From Klebsormidium nitens (taxonomy: Eukaryota; Streptophyta; Klebsormidiophyceae; Klebsormidiales; Klebsormidiaceae): a stretch of 64,000 nt of DNA. A program made the position numbers and the translations under genes. The notes under the pieces were generated by a model. It was given only the letters and a program-made list of their open reading frames with translations, was not told where the DNA came from and did no database searches. This document shows positions 1-12,545 of this stretch, piece after piece. The stretch covers positions 94,907 through 158,906 of the forward strand of contig DF237129.1 in assembly GCA_000708835.1 (NCBI GenBank). Direction: 5' to 3'. Position 1 is the stretch's first letter; every line of letters begins with the position of its first letter.

Positions 1-3000
1 CGAACGCCTGCAGCACCCTGATATTGTCTGCAATGCGCTGGAGCGGGTTGTTGAAGATGGATGGGTTCCTGCAAGGGGGGGAATTTGCTTAAGTTGTCCC
101 CCCGACTTATGAAAGGGAATAGGGAGCGCCTTGGATACGAAACGCATCCGTTCAAAAAGGTTCCATGCGAGCACGCTGGAATGCGTTCTTGGTTTTGGAA
201 CTGAAAGATTGATGATAGGGACGGCTTGCTTTCAGTCCACAAAATCAGCAGGCCAGGGCTATCATCTGCGCTGAAGAAGCAGACACCTGACCACTTTCGC
301 CGACAAGGATTGGAAGTGAGAGGAACGCCAAAGAGAGTAGGGAGAAACAACGGCGACAGGACTTCTGCATCTGCAGTACGCTGAAGCTGAGAGTTCAGGA
401 AGCATCGCCTCAGGCGGAAAGAGAAATTGGAAAAGCAGAGGATTGGCCGGCGAAAAACAACCGCGACTCACTTGAAGACGAGCTTGATCATGCTCTCCGT
501 GTCGTAGTCCAACCGGTCCAGCACCGCAAGCACGCCGTCAACCCGCCTTTCCAGGTCGCAGAACGGCGAGAAGTAGCGGGGATAGCTTATGAGCAGCGCG
601 ATCGCCATCTCTCGGGTTATGTGCAGGCGCTCCTGGAGAAAGTCGATGCGGTCCTCCACGCTCAACCGGATCGCGCTGATGTCCTCCGGGTTCTTGTAGT
701 TGCGGGTTAGGAAGCGGGTTAGGTAAACCGCCATGTCCAGGGACGAGCTGTCGAGGCCGAAGTCGGAGTCTGCAGAACTTGAGGAGGGCGTGTCAGTCAC
801 ACAGCGAGGTTTACATTCTACAAATATACAGATCAAAGAGAGGGCACAAACACGCATACAGAACATTACTGATGAATACTGCGAACCGATCAGGAGTGGC
901 GATGTAAAGAACCGAAAAGCGGAAACCGGAAAGGTAATGTCGAGGCCAAAATCCGGTCTGGAGAACAGAACAAAGGGCTGAACCATGCCAGTCCTTTCGG
1001 CACTGCCAATCTCAAGTTGGCTAGGCTATAAACAATACCGACCAACCAAAAGACCAAGACGCACCTTCTGTTGACCCCTGCAAAACTGAGATCTGTTCAA
1101 GGTAACGCGCTCCTAGCTCTTGAAATCGTTATCTCGTGGCAAGTCTGGTCAGATCGATTCTGCACACCCGGAAAATCAATTGATATAAGGTGGGAGCTTT
1201 AGCAGAGTCTGGATCCGAGTTCCGAGCGACACTCACCAGAGAGCGTTTCGCAGTAGCTGTTGACAGCCTGCGCGCGCTTGATCAGCGTCTTGTAGAACTC
1301 CTCCTTGAACGCGTCCAGCTTGGCCACCCCCGACTCTAGTTCCAGAGCGTCCAGGAAGCCCTGCAGAGGACGCGATGCTACAGTGTCAAGCGGCGCAGGA
1401 TTTTGCGATGCTCGAGGGAGCAGCGCTGCCGCCTAATACGGAGCGAAGCACTCCACTTTGCAGGGGTCACAAATCAGAACGGCAGAACGGCTTTCGATAC
1501 CTGGTAGTTGATAAAGCGCAGCAAAGCCACCGCAAACGAGACACGTGAAGCGTTCACTTTTCGATGTCGGACTTTGAACGGCAGCGCTGCGGTTCTGGTC
1601 GTTGTAAGGCCCTTCGTAGTTCTGAAGTTCCCCTGTTGTCCGTTCCCAGTCCTCAAGAGAGTTTTCGCAGGAAAGAGTCCGTAGTAACAATTGGGTGGGC
1701 TCCTCGATAGATTTACCCGTCACTTTCTGGTCATGCGGGGTCCGTCGAAACACCGAGCGCACTTGGCACAGGGGCGCCAGCGGTTCCTCAAATATAGCAA
1801 GTGCTATCGGGAGGGGTGTAGGGTTGAAGTCTGTGGGGCTTTAATTCTGGGCTTTCGGGTACCATGAAGCGGCGTGTCGAAGTTATGTTTCCTTGAAAGT
1901 GTCCCATTGTTTCCAATTTCTCAGAGCAAACTGACCGATTGAGATCGCGGTGTGGCTCCGCCTGGCCGCTTGAGACTTCCAAGGGGCTTCTTGTCATTCC
2001 AAGCAGCACAGCAGATTTGTTACAGCGGAAGTGGAGTCCACACTATCTCGCCAGAAACTTGCCTGGTGAAAGAACTTCGGACGTTCCTCGGGCCGCAGCG
2101 CCAGCAGCTCCTGGAACGCGTCGTTCGGCCCGAAGCGGAACGGCACGTGCAGCCGGCTGTCGTCATAGCTCAGCCCGTACTCGACGTCAGCCTGCGCGTC
2201 TGCAGATGGGAACGGCGATCCTAAGACGAATTTTTCGAAATATCCTCCTTTGTTTGTTTCTTTTTCATTCCGGCCGCAGCCAAGGAGGTAGGGAACCCTC
2301 CTTTAACCAACAACGGGCTAGAGGGTTCAAGTGTCCCTCAAAGAGGATCGGGTTTGCTCCTGACTAACGCCTGCATAAGTTTTCGTGATGTCCGTTCACA
2401 GTGGACGGGCTTCCTCCGTGTTATTTTGACAACTTCAGTCATTGAAAAAGTGCACGGAAGAACGACAAGGTCCTAGCTCGCCCGGTGCTCGACATCAGTT
2501 TGCGATTCTGCAGCCGAGCAAAGAACATCCGAGTGACGTCACATTATTCCGGAAATGTCTTCTGCTTCAAACACAATCACACCCTTATGATTGGCCCAGT
2601 CCACAGATCCCCGGGTGAGCTCCCAGTCTTGACCGATGTACATCACTCGATGAAGTACGGCCTGCTTAACTCTCATCAGCGGATCACTAGCGGAAACCGT
2701 AACTTTCATGAAATCTTCAAAACCCGGCTACCCCGGCCTGATTCTCGCCGAACCAGCGCACCTGCGGCTTGAGCTCTTTGTCAAATGTACTTCGCGTCAG
2801 CTGCCATAGCAGGGTCTGCTCGATCGCAACAACCCAATCCTTCATAGCTTAAGCGAACACAGAAACAAAAGAAACCCGAAAAACCCAAAACCTCACCCAC
2901 GTCCTGGCGCGGCCGGCGGACCTCCGGCTTGAGCTCTCTGCCATTGCTATGCGCGCCAGCTGCCAACTTGACTCTGCTTAATCCACAATTTCGACACCCC

Positions 3001-4980
3001 AACTCTTCATAAGTTAAGAAGAACCCAAAAAACAGATAGCCAAAACCCCAAAAACTCACCCTCATCCTGGCGCAACCTGGCACACCCGGCTTGAGCTCTC
3101 TGTCATTGCTGCGCGCCAGCTGCTTAGTTCTCGAGTTCAAAACCCCAACCCTTCATAACTTATAAAAGAACCTCAAAGACTCACCCTCGTCCTGGCGCGG
3201 CCCGCGCACCTCCGGCTTGAGCTCCCCGTCGTCCCACAGGCGCATCACCTTGCGGATCATGGCCTGCGCGCTGCCCTGGTGCGCCGCAAAGTGCTCGGCC
3301 AGCACCGACTTGCGCGTCTGCTGCGCTTTCGGGCGCGCGCGCATCTTGGTCTCGATCGCCTCCTGCCGCTCGCTTTTCTTGGGGAGCAAGCCAGCCTTTT
3401 TGAGCTCGGCAATCTTGTCGGCGGCATACTGGCCTGCAGGTGGCAAGTCGTCAAGAATGAAGCCATGACCCGCTGAAGGAGAAACTAGATTGGACCTTCG
3501 GATTGAGATGTCATAACGAGGAAGAATAGAGGAAGGGGGGCAAGACTTAAGTTGTCAACTCTGGACTCCAAATCCGCACAGACCAATGGGGGTAGTAGCC
3601 TGATTGGAGCAGAATGTGAATAAAGTTTGAACCAAGACATGTAGTTGTGAGCTAAGACAAGTTAATGATGACATGCTGTTCAAAGTCCCATGCCGGACCA
3701 GATTCCTGCTGACCGTCCAATTGATGAAAAGTGCTGTACAGGTTTCGTCTAAAGAACAGCTTTAGGCAAGTGACTTTTTGTGACAAACTCCGTAAGCTTT
3801 TTGGCAGATAGAAGAAGACCACATCTTTTCTAGCAAACGGCCAAAGTGGCTGCCATTATGGGATGCTTCCAAGTCTTCTTGCATAAGCACGATGACCAGA
3901 ACCATCATGTTTACCCAGTAAGTCTGCTTAGCGACACTTCAAGAGCACAAGGACAGCGCGCGAAACCACACCTGTGACTGCGCTGAACTTCTTGCGCCGC
4001 CGCGCATTCAACGGGTCGACGTCCAACGTGTCCTTTTGCAGGAGCGCCGCCAGGCTGCTCTCAATCCCCTGCTCCGCCAGAGCCGCCTCCTCATCCTCCC
4101 AATTCACCCCCTCGTCCTCACTCTCGTCTTCGTGACCCTTTCTGTTCGGCCGCAACGTCTCCCGTATCATCTCCAGCTTCTTTGGATCCCCCAGCCGGAA
4201 GAACGGGTTCTTCTTGCCATGCGATCGCTTCTTCGGAATCAGCCGCTCCCGCCGCGGCAACTGCTGCAGCTCCTCATAGTCGAGCTGCTCAAGCTGAGCA
4301 ATCTTGGCCGCCCGGAGGACGTCAGCCGACTTCTCATCGGTCAGGTCCAGGTTGTCGAGGTCGACCTCCTCTTCCGACGGGGCCGCCACCTTGTTGCTCT
4401 TTGACCACGCCAACGGTCCAAAACGTGTCCTCGCTTTGCCTGCAGCGCCCCTAGGAGCCGTCCAAACGCCCCGTAATGCGTCCACCTCTTTCCGAACCCC
4501 ACCCAAACCTGGCCGCATCCCACTTGAACCTTCTCGGAACCCCTCGGGCCCTTTTCGAGGTGCATTTGCTCCAATCCCACTTTGTGCCAAAGTGTCTGGC
4601 GTTGCCCCGTTGCAGCCTGCTCGCAAATACGTGACAGGTTGTCTGAAACAGAAAAGCCGCTGTCCGGCTTCATCGTGGCACCGTCCAATGCCCCTCCGCT
4701 TTGCCGCCTTACCCCAGCCCCACCCACCCAAGACATCAAATGCGGCCTGCGCATTCAGCGGCCCCTGCCGCGCACCTTTGTTGCAACTGAAGGCTCTGTC
4801 TGAGGACCCTGCACCCCCACAGCTGGCTCTCAACTGGCTTCGCACGGGTCGAGAGTATTCGAATGCAAAATGACTTCCATAGCTGGTGCTCGCCCCCTGG
4901 TCCAGGCAACCTTCACAGCCCACCCTCTCTGCGAAACGGCCGGGGAAGGTCTGCGCGGTGGCACTCATTGTCACTGACAT
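1..4980 (-). CDS. mTERF-like organellar nucleic-acid-binding protein (3' end outside window)
   Basis: Six exons on the minus strand: 4980-3972, 3433-3185, 2199-2063, 1360-1237, 769-472 and 68-<1. All joins keep phase. The encoded part is at least about 628 residues. The start chosen is the ATG at 4980; a second ATG lies at 4968. The first ~200 residues are rich in Gly, Arg, Ala and Ser and could be a transit peptide. An acidic stretch (NWEDEEAALAEQ) and a basic stretch (NARRRKKF) follow. The last two exons show the helical repeat of the mTERF family: a leucine-rich helix, then YPRYFSP, then a second repeat with KNPSIFNNPL. Family members act in mitochondria or chloroplasts in transcription, splicing or ribosome assembly. 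The intron after 2063 has a GC donor (CAG|GCAAGT), which is the only choice that keeps phase. The intron after 3185 contains tandem copies of the preceding exon end. The long N-terminal region is not recognised, so the exact subfamily is unknown. Confidence 0.62.
2730..3233 (-). repeat. Degenerate tandem copies of an exon 3' end with its splice donor
   Basis: On the minus strand the end of mTERF exon 2 (coding GELKPEV.., donor GTGAGT at 3184-3179) recurs downstream in the following intron. Copies of the 'gagctcaagccg...cgccaggac' block lie near 3090-3058, 2935-2896 and 2775-2731. The first two copies keep a GTGAGT or GTGAGG donor (3058-3053 and 2896-2891); the third lacks one. Spacing is roughly 130-170 bp. 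The surrounding intron sequence ('aacccttcataac..', 'ccaaaaccccaaaa') is copied as well. Confidence 0.8.
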
Positions 4981-6101
4981 TGTGACCAGCACTTCAAACA
5001 AATACAAGTGAGGTCATGAGGACGACGGGGTGCAATGTTCAAAAAGCATTCCCGCAGGTTCAAGAAGCTAACGACACGAGTGCGGCACAGCAAAGGCAAC
5101 AACTACGACCGGTTTTCATGTTGATTTGACCAGCTTCAGCAAGCTGACCTCTGGTGCAATTGTCTAGGGGCCACACAATGCCTGCTGAGGCTCTCGCTAC
5201 AAATGAACATTGTAAAGACTTTGAATTCAGTGCGTGCAATTGCTCTGGAGTCTGGGTAAAGAAGTTGCTTCTTTTTCTCAGCCGAGGAAACAAAACCTGG
5301 GGCGCTCTCATGAGTCATTGGCGCCATTCACGCCAAGAATGGTAACCGTCGGGGTTTGACGGTAACGGAGAAGCAACCCTAATAGTCTGGATGCCGCGGG
5401 CGGGCTGCCGCCAGCTGCGCGGCCGCGTCCTGGTTCGAATGTACAACTGCCTGCGCAATTAAGAAAACTTTCCAGGCCGGTTGGTAATGTCGACAAGTCC
5501 AAAAGAGTTACTATGAGTCTAATAGTCCTCGCTTCCATTCTGTCCAGCACAGCGTACGTCTTACTTACGTCTTACTTACACTCGGCTTTTCGATGCCCAT
5601 AGCTTCGGATATGGCGCCGTCGAGGCCATGCGAGAAAGCGGAGCTCGCATGAATTGCGCATGCGTTCAAATTGAAGGACCGAACGGCACGAAAGGGAAGA
5701 CTGCTTATGTGCCGCTTCGACATGACAACATGAAGCTCTGACGTGAGTACTGACCACGATCGGGCGACCGAAGCGCTGTGACTCTCGGCTTTCATTGACG
5801 ATAGATTTCCAGCTGTGCTTAAAGTCTTCAAGACTTAAGTTCGACCCCATAGGGCCGGGCACAAGTTATTCTTTTCACAAGGTGACCTGGCAGAGTAGCG
5901 TACCTCCATAGGTGGGAGCTCTGCTTACGAGGCCCTCCGCTTCGCCTCTTTCTGCGTAGCAGTTTCTGTAGTCAAATTGGATCTGATCAGGGAAGGTCAT
6001 TGTCCTCCGCAAACTGCAGGCTGGCTTCCTTCTAATTGATTCTAGCTAGAGGGCAACGCTGAAGTCGCAGAAGCTACAAAGAAGCGGAAGAAAGCTGCAG
6101 T
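4981..6101. promoter_or_regulatory. Divergent 5' region between mTERF-like and F-box genes
   Basis: About 1.1 kb separates the two divergent start codons, so both promoters must lie here. Short open frames occur on both strands, but none resembles a known protein and none joins in phase to either gene. I see no clear TATA box. Confidence 0.4.
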
Positions 6102-7016
6102 ATGGAGAAGTTGGACGAAGGCATGTTCGGGATTCTTCTCAAGTTCGTGCGCCCAGAAGAAGCATGCAGGCTGGGAGCAACATCCAGAACGTTCTTGCGA
6201 TGGACGGAACAGAGCGCTCTGTGGAAAGGCTGGTGCGAAGAAGCGTTTCCTTCGATCACGACCTCCCCTGCGAAGAAGACTGTGCGCGTGCTTTGTGAGC
6301 GCGTGGAGACAGACTCTGAGCGCGCGCGCGCATACAAGCGGCTGTACGCCGCGCCGCAAGGGAGCCAGCGCGCATCTCAGAGCGTTCCGGCGGAACCTCC
6401 TTCCGCTCCCTCCTGGTCTGGCCTCGTCTCTCAGCTCCAAGATTCCGTCCTTCTGGTGGACGTGTTTGCGGGAGAGGAGGCTGTTCTGGCATGCTCGATC
6501 GACGGGGAAAGAATGACCCCCGCAGCTGGTGACAGATATTGGAGCGTCAAAGTCGAAGCAACTCATATTCCAGCGGCGGAGAAATGGCTGAGAGTCGCTT
6601 TCGAGGAGGACCGGAACACTCGGGTGAATGCGAGCATGATCTCCCGGTTGCTGGCTGGGGAGCCCCCGGGGGAGCCCCTCCACGCCCCGGCTGAACGTCA
6701 CGACATCCTGGCCTTCTCATGCAAGATGATGCGCAAAAGCGACGGCGGAGAAGTGCGCGCGCTTATTGATAAGGCGGCGCTTTTCACGGTGGAGGTCTGG
6801 CCCAGGTGGCTTCAGAGAGTGTCAGAGAGGCATACGCACAGATCCCGGCACCAGATCTACTCGGGCGACAATAGCAGAATGGGGCTCCCGGTGCACGTCC
6901 AGTGCGCGCTTCAGTGTGAATACTCTTTCTCAACTGGGACGGGGCCGTGCTCCAGGCGCTGGGAAGAGTCAGATTTTCAGAGGTATCTGCTCGAACTTAC
7001 CCTCATCAGCAGGTGA
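6102..7016 (+). CDS. F-box domain protein, intronless
   Basis: A single 304-codon open frame from ATG 6102 to TGA 7016. Residues ~1-50 fit an F-box: hydrophobic positions around GILLKFVRPEEACRLG, then a W spaced as in the Skp1-binding helices (SALWKGWCEEAF). F-box proteins are substrate-receptor subunits of SCF ubiquitin ligases. The C-terminal ~200 residues contain a region (LLVDVFAGEEAVLACSIDGE, then DRYWSVKVE) reminiscent of the Trp-containing C-terminal half of small plant F-box proteins without Kelch or LRR repeats. It ends at EESDFQRYLLELTLISR. It is the only intronless gene in the window. The substrate cannot be predicted. Confidence 0.7.
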   Translation: MEKLDEGMFGILLKFVRPEEACRLGATSRTFLRWTEQSALWKGWCEEAFPSITTSPAKKTVRVLCERVETDSERARAYKRLYAAPQGSQRASQSVPAEPPSAPSWSGLVSQLQDSVLLVDVFAGEEAVLACSIDGERMTPAAGDRYWSVKVEATHIPAAEKWLRVAFEEDRNTRVNASMISRLLAGEPPGEPLHAPAERHDILAFSCKMMRKSDGGEVRALIDKAALFTVEVWPRWLQRVSERHTHRSRHQIYSGDNSRMGLPVHVQCALQCEYSFSTGTGPCSRRWEESDFQRYLLELTLISR

Positions 7017-8230
7017 CTGGTGAACGTATGAGTGAGGTCCGCAGAGATATAGTCGCTAAACGAGGTCCTGCTTTGTAGAACTTTCTCCGGCATGATGGAC
7101 AGTCGTCTCTTGCTGTCGGGCAATATAACTTGACTGGACGGTTTGCCAGGAGCCTGCATCACCCTTCATCTCGAGAGGAAATTACGTTGGTGGTAGTGCA
7201 CAACGCGTAGCTGCAGCGGGTATTTTTGTAAACTATCTTCACTTGACAATCGACTGATCTTTCTCATTTCTCTGCACCGGAATGGCGCCCCTGGCATGCC
7301 GTTCTGTAAGTTCGTTCTTTCCTCAATATTCTTTCGGGCCTGTAGAACAACATGTGTACGCTGTATAACAGCCCGAAAACAGATTTGATACAATATTGAG
7401 CAGAGCTCCATGTGGCGGCTGCCAAGCATCTGGGCCTTCCATACGAGCCGTAAATGCGATTTTGCAGGGAATGGTATAGGTGGGTCATGCAAACAACGCG
7501 ACCGCTTTCGCCTTTGAGGATCCGTGTGCGCATGGGCTCTGTAGCCAGTGGCTTTTAAGAAGAGCAGTCATATGGTCGTCTCACATGTGGTCGATTCATT
7601 AATCCCTCCAATGAATAATGGAGGAGCGGCTTTGCCTCTTTCGAAAATTGGCGTGGCCAGTGCTGTTGACGCGTTAGTTTTAAGTACATGGAGCAGGAAC
7701 TGTAAACTCTGGAAACATTATCTAGCCAGCCATGATCAGTCTGCGCCGGCCACAAGACTAGATGTAAGCACTTCAGTAGGTGGTACTGATCACTGCCAGG
7801 GCATTGATGAATTTTCATGTACCTTACGTATCATGGACTGATGCATAAAAGCGGCCGGGCCGGGCTGCAGTGAACATGGAAGGTCAGATTTGAAAAGCCT
7901 CCTTTGCAGCATCGGAATTTCAAAGGGTCGCCGTATGCTGCAAATGGATCATGCTTAAGCAATTGGCATGCATGACATGACATCGAAAATCCTTACGTGA
8001 AGCTAAGTCTGTCCTGTCTGCATATCTTGCTCGCGTGTCTCATTCCGATGAACATGACCTCTCTTTGCATACCTTCACTTTCTCGCGCTGCGCTCATAAT
8101 ATTGAGGATGCTACTACACTATACTGCAGCCCTTTCTTTTAATTCTGAGGAGCTCAACCTCATTACGTAATGTTGCCCCTGAACGGCGTATTACTTGTGT
8201 TCGCTTGGATTCTGCACCCCTTCATGCCGC
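7017..8230. other. Convergent intergenic spacer
   Basis: The F-box gene and the aldo-keto reductase gene converge here. Only short frames occur on either strand. I see no conserved protein motif, RNA gene or repeat. Both 3' untranslated regions should lie in this stretch. Confidence 0.45.
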
Positions 8231-11200
8231 CTACATGCGCCCGTTAACTTTCTCCAACTTTTCGTCCCACAGGTCATCAAAAGACTTGAACGGTCCGTTG
8301 TCTGAAAGCATGTTTTGGAAGGTTATACGCTTCTTCTGCGGCGAGATCCGGCAGAGGGCGTCGTAATCCTCCTCGGAAAGTGACCAGTCAGCAACATCCA
8401 GGTTGCCCTGCAGAAGAGCGTTGATACCCAATCAGAAAATCTCTCGGACCATTCATGGAATGCTCGGTCCGCATCTACTAGATCTGTGCAGGACATCAAA
8501 GATGCGGGTGGCGTTTCTATTCAAAGCTTTCCGGACTTTCGGCTCCCGACAGCCTTGATGCTTAGACTTATGAAGACAAGACCTGTCTGAAGGCCAGAGA
8601 GGTAAAAGCGAGTCTGGAGGGCAAAATGTGGGAAGTGGTCTGCAGAGCGACCAAAGAGAGAAGAGGAAGGCCTTCCGAAAAGGGGACTTTGAAGAGTCCA
8701 GATGAAAAGGATAGCGTCAGACCTTGATTCGCTCCGGGTTTTCACTTGTCGGCAGCACGACGCAGCCGTGTTGGAGGCCCCACCGCAGCAGCACCTGCCC
8801 GGGGTTCTTGCTAACCTTCTGAGCAATCTGCTTCACGGTCTCGTTCTGCCACAGATGGATCAAGCAGTCAGCGATTGCCAGGCTTGTCGTCCATTTCAAT
8901 AAATCTTTCATGTGCGTAGCTTTTAGTTTTGAAATTGCTTCCGCCGTCGATATACGGCGGGGCTATATGGTTGCGGCAACTTGGCTTGAACCGGCATGCT
9001 AGATATTGCCCCTGGGAAGCATCGTCCAACGGAACGGAACTTACAACAATCGAACGTACAAGAGATTGCGCAAGAAAGGGGCAGAGATTCTGCCTCCAAA
9101 CCAGCAAGAATCAAGACTCAGGGATTGGGTTCAGTGCCCTTGCTCCCAGACCGTTCTAGAGACCGGTTTTACAGAATCTATGTCTTGAGTGTGCTGGAAA
9201 CCGGGGAGCGCAAAATCGGAGAGGCGCCCACCTCCCACAGCTTTTCGAATTCGGGCCGCGCCCCGCCCAGTGGAAAGTACGCGGTCGGGACAATCCCGTT
9301 GGCGTGCGCGTGGCTAATAAGATCGTCGTTGCGCCAGCCCGGGTGGACCTCAATCTGCACAGCCAAGTTTCGCCGTCGAAGAATGGAAAGAGTGGAGGGT
9401 TCGTCTGAAGATCTATCTGCAGATCTTCGAAGGACTGGGCTTTGGTGGAGGGGCTACACTTTTACTCCAATGAGAACGCCTACGAAATGGAGTCGAGCCT
9501 TTGCGGAATGTCATATTGAGGGGGATGCGGGGAAACCATTTGAAACTACCAATCGTTGTTTGGGAGATGCTGAGCTACAAATTACGAGGGAGACGCCCGT
9601 TAGTGTTCGTGCTCTGCCTTTCCTCCAGTGTCTGCTGCAACCGTGTCTTCAAGAACAAAACGTGCTACGCCTTCGAAGGCATATTTAACGTAAGCAAGTC
9701 GGCCGCTGCCGGCCAGAGGGCTCACCTGATGGACGGCGGGCCGGATGCTGACACGTGGCAGCAGATCGCCGAGCTTCTTGAGAGAAAAGTTGCTGATTCC
9801 AATCGCTTTCGCGAGGCCCTCCATGTGAATCTCCTCCATGCCCTCCCAAGTTTCCTGAATGACACCGGATTACACGCAATCTTTTGAGGGATATATTTAC
9901 CTTGCCCCCAACTCTCGTCACTTTTTCCTTTTCCAAGACGGAAGAGACGACTCTCAGCTTTTCCGAACGCGAATGCCGAAGGTAAGAGGGACATTGTTGG
10001 AGCCGGGGAAAGGAGGCGTACGCCAAAGCTGGTGGCTAGGTATTTGGAAAAGTCAAACAAACAAAAAAAGTTTTTGGACAATCGAGGGACTTTTTCTGGA
10101 GAGCATGATGAGCAACTTTATGAAGGGCATCTATGCCGGCAAGCGGCTGACGGTACTACAATGTCATTGGAGGGTGAGAATTAACCCGGCAGGACGTCAG
10201 ATCTAAACATCTAACGGGAACTTTTGACAAACGCGTGCCAACAGTTACGGAGTCACTGATCCCGACTTCGAGCATGCTGGCGGCATTTTCTCAGCAATAA
10301 CACCAGGAAACTGAGCCAGAAAGCTGAGAACGTCATCATGAGGTGTTGGGGAGTCAAGAATAGCTCACGTGCAGCGGGACCGTCGAGAAAGGCGTGTGCA
10401 CGAGGTAGAGGTCCACATAGTCCATGTTCAGCTTCGCGAGTGACTCCAGCAGGGCCGGCCGCACATTCTCCCGCCCGTGCCGCTCGTGCCACAGCTTCGT
10501 CGTGATGAACAGTTCCTCTCTAGTTACCACGCCTTCCTGCGCACGGATTGAGGGTCTGGTCGTCTGAGAATGTGTGATCTTGGGCAGGAGTGCCTTCTAC
10601 TTCGTTACGGGCAACACTAGGGTGCCAAAAGAATTACTGTCAAGACTACTGGCGTATGTGAATGAAAAGATCCAAACAGAAGAACTCTTATTCCGGAATA
10701 GAACGCCACGCCTGAAAGACGTGTTGTAAACCAGTCTATTCCTCAGATTCTGGATCACTTCCACTGCTTGTGGGAGCAGATTCGTACTGAAACAAGATCC
10801 GTCACACCTGCTGGCTGTCTTGAACATGGGGCATCGAGGGCCTGTGAAGTGCAGTGGACGTCACCAGACTACTATGCCAACTCTACGTTCTCAACCGTTA
10901 TTCTTGGGACAGCCCTTTGTGATTTCCTTGATAATAAGACGTGCAGGCACGGAGGATGCCAGCACGATACTCAGCTCGGATTCAACATGTCCACTTCGCA
11001 AGTCAATCTTGTCCAAAAGGTCAGCAACGAACGCCAATTTGACCCAGGAAGAAGACTCAACTTTTTTTTTTTTGACCTTAACATTGTCGTAAAAGCACGA
11101 GGCAGTCCGACGCGTGGTACTTGCCTTGTTACTGTGCTTGCAATCATATCTAACAGAACATCAGCATTAAGGCAGACTCGTACAACCCAAACTCTATCTC

Positions 11201-12545
11201 TGGTGGACTTCTTTCCTGAAGTCCACGAACCAAGCTAAATAAGATGTGGTGTTGCGAAGGGTCCAAACGCACCTTGATGAGTTTCGCAACAGCGTTCCCG
11301 ACCTGTGGCTCAGTTCCATAGATGGCAGCTGTATCAATGTGCTGCAAAAGAAGCGAAGAGCTTCAACAGTTTTTACAAGCATAGATTTGAGGCAATCAAG
11401 AAGGACTCAATTCCATTCTGTCAGAACAACAAGGATTACTCTGTGACCTTAAGTCGAACAGGCTTAAGTGGTGATTTTGATCAGTGGTGATTTTGCCTTT
11501 GGCTCTACGTTCCCGGTGACTTCAAGGGGACTGCCTTTGGAGCACCGGGGTCCCTCGTTGTCGCAATTCTCGAACGCCCGTGCTAAGGAGAGCAGATTTA
11601 TGTCTGCATCCTTGCTGAGAATACAGCCTCCGACATAAACATGCTTTGCAAGGCCAGTGTACACCCTCTATGTCCACATTGTCAATCAACAAGGGACTGC
11701 TTAGTCTTACCCGACAGCCTGAGCGGACTGCCACCTCGATGCACTCCTCCAGCTTCTTGGCTTTGGCGTCCCCTGACCGGGACCAGGAGACTCCACCAAC
11801 ACCATAGCCTATGGCGGGGAGCACAGCGCCTGTGATATGGGCAGCAAACTTATAATATGCACCTTTTGAACGACACTCCAGATGGAACCACTTATTGATA
11901 CTTCTAGATGGAAAGTCTCCGAATGGTTCCTCTCTGCTGGGATCTAACATGCATCAAACACGATGAGATCAATGGGCAATGAAAAGGCTGACCCAATTGC
12001 TTTTGCTGACAACAAGGTCTCCATGACCGCCTGTGCGTACACAGTAGTGGTGCTGGCATACTCGGGCACCTCCTACTAGAAACACACTTGATATTTTCAC
12101 ATCGGAAATTGATCAGATGCAAGCAAATCTCTCTGGCTAAGCTTGGTGACTTCAGCTCTCTAAAAGGCGCCCTAACAGCAATTGGGCATGGTGCTGACGG
12201 CATATTGTTGAGATGCATCATTTGAACGCCCGATTTCAGAAGCGCAGTACTTGCATTTGCCTTCTGCATCTTTTCGTGTCTGCCTTCTACTGGGGCTCCA
12301 GCTTCCTTACCTGTGTTCAACTTGGTGTAGAGCAACCCCTTCTCATCCTTGTGTAGAGACAACTTTCCAGGTCCTGAATTTTGCTCTGTGCTTTGAGTTG
12401 CCATCGCTCTGAATGCCGACCTTGTAGACTTTGCAGATTTCCAGATTGTCAAACGAGAGAGCATATACGATGGCTTCAAGACCTGAGAGGTACGAAGCAG
12501 AGTGCAACTTTGGCTGCTGCTTCTCAGAAGCTCACGGCACTGCAT
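8231..12545 (-). CDS. Aldo-keto reductase with N-terminal targeting peptide
   Basis: Eight phase-consistent exons: 12545-12311, 11829-11711, 11341-11273, 10536-10369, 9854-9726, 9354-9232, 8845-8723 and 8407-8231; about 380 residues. The reading frame is open 39 nt further upstream, but only to a GTG, so ATG 12545 is used. The first ~48 residues (MQCRELLRSSSQ..., rich in Ser and Arg, few acids) look like a mitochondrial or plastid presequence; ATQSTEQ may begin the mature part. AKR motifs follow in order: AVLPAIGYGVGG at the barrel start; HIDTAAIYG with catalytic Asp and Tyr; FITTKLW with the catalytic Lys; YLVHTPF with the catalytic His; IGISNFS; and VLPTSENPERIK in the NADPH-binding region. 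These enzymes reduce aldehydes and ketones with NADPH in a TIM barrel. The C-terminus (SFDDLWDEKLEKVNGRM) is shorter and more acidic than in many plant members. The physiological substrate is unknown. Confidence 0.88.

Noticed and set aside
3928-4873. Long plus-strand frames (122-189 codons) opposite the first mTERF exon
   Set aside because: They are antisense shadows; the minus-strand frame joins in phase through five further exons and has family motifs.
8996-9688. 230-codon plus-strand frame
   Set aside because: It lies over two confirmed aldo-keto reductase exons on the other strand and has no recognisable domain.
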